DNA of 64,000 bases from the NCBI GenBank assembly GCA_949126835.1, contig OX421492.1:41464498-41528497 (forward strand), given 5' to 3'. Below are positions 62,206 to 64,000 of the stretch, one piece after another. The DNA is from Anisus vortex (Eukaryota > Mollusca > Gastropoda > Planorbidae). The translations under genes and the position numbers were made by a program. Numbering within the stretch: position 1 is the first letter of the stretch; every line of letters starts with the position of its first letter. The notes below the pieces were generated by a model. That model had not been told where the DNA came from and ran no database searches. It was given only the letters and a program-made list of their open reading frames with translations.

Positions 62206-62321
62206 TGAGGCTTTCCACAACATCACGTACTGCACAGTATTCTTCGATGGTGTCACTCCGCAACCCTCGCCAGTGTGTAGCGGGGTCAAGCAAGGTTGCG
62301 TCGTGGTAATAACACTCTTTA
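62206..62321 (+). pseudogene. LINE reverse-transcriptase fragment
   Basis: Forward frame: FFDGVTPQPSPVCSGVKQGC then VVVITLFS. The motif GVKQGC is the RT domain box upstream of the YADD box in RTE/CR1/jockey-like LINEs (usually GVKQGCVLAPTLF), with the conserved LAPT replaced here by VVIT. Only about 38 codons survive; the fragment is cut off on the right by the MITE target site GTCTAGAC. Confidence 0.75.
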
Positions 62322-62329
62322 GTCTAGAC

Positions 62330-62529
62330 CAGGGTATGGCAACCTTTTGATAATAGTGACATTTCTAATTCATTCAGCGTGCCAACAGCTTAAAAGTCAC
62401 AATGCTTTGGCATTCTTTTTCTTATAGATGATACTTTCATAGTTTTTATTTTAAGGAGTTATCTTGGTGCCATTGAAAATCATTTCGCGTAATAAGTCTT
62501 GTACGCTTGGCGTTGGTTGCCGATCCCTG
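62330..62529 (+). mobile_element. hAT-type MITE, 200 bp
   Basis: Flanked by GTCTAGAC (62322-62329) and GTCTAAAC (62530-62537), a 7-of-8 duplication. Ends are CAGGGTATGGCAACCT and, reversed, CAGGGATCGGCAACCA. Same family as 61586-61777. Flank and interior hold no ORF. Confidence 0.88.
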
Positions 62530-62537
62530 GTCTAAAC

Positions 62538-64000
62538 TCTTCATCTTTTCTTTCATTCATCAAACCTTAAAGTTTAGGTTTTTCAAAAAATCTAATGACC
62601 AACATTTTAGAAATTTCTATACTATTATATGAATTACATGCGTACCAATGAGAACAAGCTAGTAGCTAAAAAGGTGTTTTAAAAATTACATTTATAATGT
62701 ACAAATAATAATTCATTGATTGTTCCATTTTACGTATTTTTGTCAATTTGAGTACCAATACTGTTATACGCATATACAGTACTTTAATTTTTTTTCACAT
62801 GCAAATTGTATAGTAAATAAATTGTTTAATAAAATCATTGTTCCAGTGACTTAAAATTAGGCTATTATCTCCCTTGAATAGATTAAATAAGCATAATTTA
62901 ATTTGTTTAATTTTTTTTTATATCGAGTTCGTTTACGTTGAATTTTGTTTTTAAGAAATTAATATAATATGGTTTTAATAATATGCCAACATTATATGGT
63001 AGATCTTAAAAGGGATCAAAGAACCATTTCGTGGTGGTTACCTAAGACCACCGAAAATGCATATTTTATCAGTCTACAGGCGGGTCCACCCACATATAGA
63101 CACAGTATAGAAATATAATTCTTTACTTATTCTATGCATGCAGATACATCCACATACGAGTACCCGATGTGATGACATCAGTACACCAACCCCATCACAT
63201 ACCTACTTTAAACAGTTGCGCCGAATTACTATTTCACACTGAAAGTCAAATGGTTGTCGATAGGAACAATTTAAAAACGTGTTTTGAGCTTCGTGATAAA
63301 CTCAGAACTCTTTAACCTTAAAATAATAATAATAATTGTAATTTCTTATAGAAAGCAAGACCGCAGTTCAAAGCACTTTACGGCGATAAAAGTAAACTGA
63401 AGAGAATAACTTACTTTGTTGACATCTTTGAAATCTTTAATGAGTAAAATGTATCACTGCAATTTAATTTTTGTAAAAAAAAAATGTCTGAAAAGATCGG
63501 ATCATTCCAAATAAAATGTACATGTAGCTTGACTTATCTGCTTTCTTTGCGGAACATGACATTGAACCAGATAAAAGGATTACGATAATGATTTTTACGG
63601 TAATGATTTTTGTGAAAAAAACACTTGCACATGCTTGCAGACGAAATTTTATCGTATTTTAAATTTATATGACACTTCATTTGCACTTGAAAGAAGGTCA
63701 TGTGCATTCAAATTTGAAGATGTTCCAGAGACAACACAAGAGAAGTTCATTATGTATTAACAACTAATTTATTCTCTACAATGCCAATTTTAAAAAATCA
63801 GGATCAGGTGTTTGCAGTCATATACTATTCTGCCTGAGACTGTTTTGCACCATCTTCTCCAAAAACATATCTTTGTAAAAGGGCTTTCAAATTTCCAGTT
63901 TGTTGATTATTAAAACTAAATACAGAAGCAGACTTGTGAAAGATGATCTTCGTTGTGTAAGCCGATAAAAAAGACGCAATCTCAATATTAGCACTGACGT
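62538..64000. other. AT-rich DNA, no gene seen
   Basis: Contains a TAA/AAT repeat (63321-63336) and a direct repeat of ACGATAATGATTTT-like sequence near 63583-63612. No ORF longer than short random ones, RNA gene or transposon end is visible up to the window edge. Confidence 0.45.

Noticed and set aside
62006..62350. 114-codon forward ORF as a gene
   Set aside because: It runs from unrelated sequence through a SPIN-like hAT end, a LINE RT fragment and into a MITE; only the GVKQGC part is meaningful.

Overview
This window looks like nuclear DNA from an animal, most likely a heterobranch (pulmonate-type) gastropod. The evidence is an intron-era, AT-rich flank with no compact genes, tRNA-derived SINE copies whose central domain (CTGAGTC-ACCCAGCTC ... 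TGACATTAG ... GTGCTGG-CACAC) I recognise from freshwater-snail genomes, several hAT-type MITEs with 8-bp target-site duplications, and decayed non-LTR retrotransposons. No intact protein-coding gene, rRNA, tRNA or CRISPR array is supported anywhere.

Bases 1-45403 are a single uninterrupted tandem satellite that already runs at base 1. The basic unit is 29 bp, CCTATATGTCTCTGT followed by CCTATGCTGGCACG, mixed with a 21-bp form that lacks the 8 bases CCTATGCT and a rarer 27-bp form that lacks one AT. There are on the order of 1,600 units. No unit has a stop codon in any forward frame, so the satellite produces enormous spurious forward ORFs (up to 3,561 codons) that are not genes. Private variants (a GGCGCGCC/ATGAATCAG cassette, and TAG, TGA and TAA-creating point variants) recur at fixed distances and reveal nested higher-order repeats with offsets of 4,185, 6,374, 11,495, 2,084, 1,544 and 5,569-5,598 bp.

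The array stops abruptly at 45403 in canonical units and gives way to AT-rich DNA full of transposon debris (45404-64000). In order: a GATA-type microsatellite; a 27-bp x3 minisatellite; a dispersed repeat 'A' (about 46090-46800); a SINE tail; C-rich low-complexity DNA (47560-48350); a LINE reverse-transcriptase fragment with a YADD motif (48450-49033) abutting a full SINE (49034-49212). A 3.97-kb block (49709-53675) is bounded by perfect inverted ends and TAA, splits another copy of repeat A, and itself holds a 480-bp hAT MITE, a 1.09-kb element with long GGCC-rich palindromic termini, and a hAT-like remnant with a BED zinc finger. Further right are a pyrimidine-rich minisatellite (54455-54790), a degenerate 3.04-kb hAT-like element (55822-58863) that contains a third repeat-A copy split by a 5'-truncated LINE with an 11-bp target-site duplication, another SINE, an unexplained GC-richer island (59340-60300), a LINE 3' end (61225-61507), two copies of one small hAT MITE (61586-61777 and 62330-62529), and a SPIN-like hAT end beside a LINE fragment (62116-62321). 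The last 1.4 kb is AT-rich DNA in which I see nothing.

The window has no gene pathway to describe. Its story is mutational: satellite amplification by unequal exchange or replication slippage on one side, and layered transposon insertion on the other. Family names are from memory of sequence motifs and were not checked by any search.
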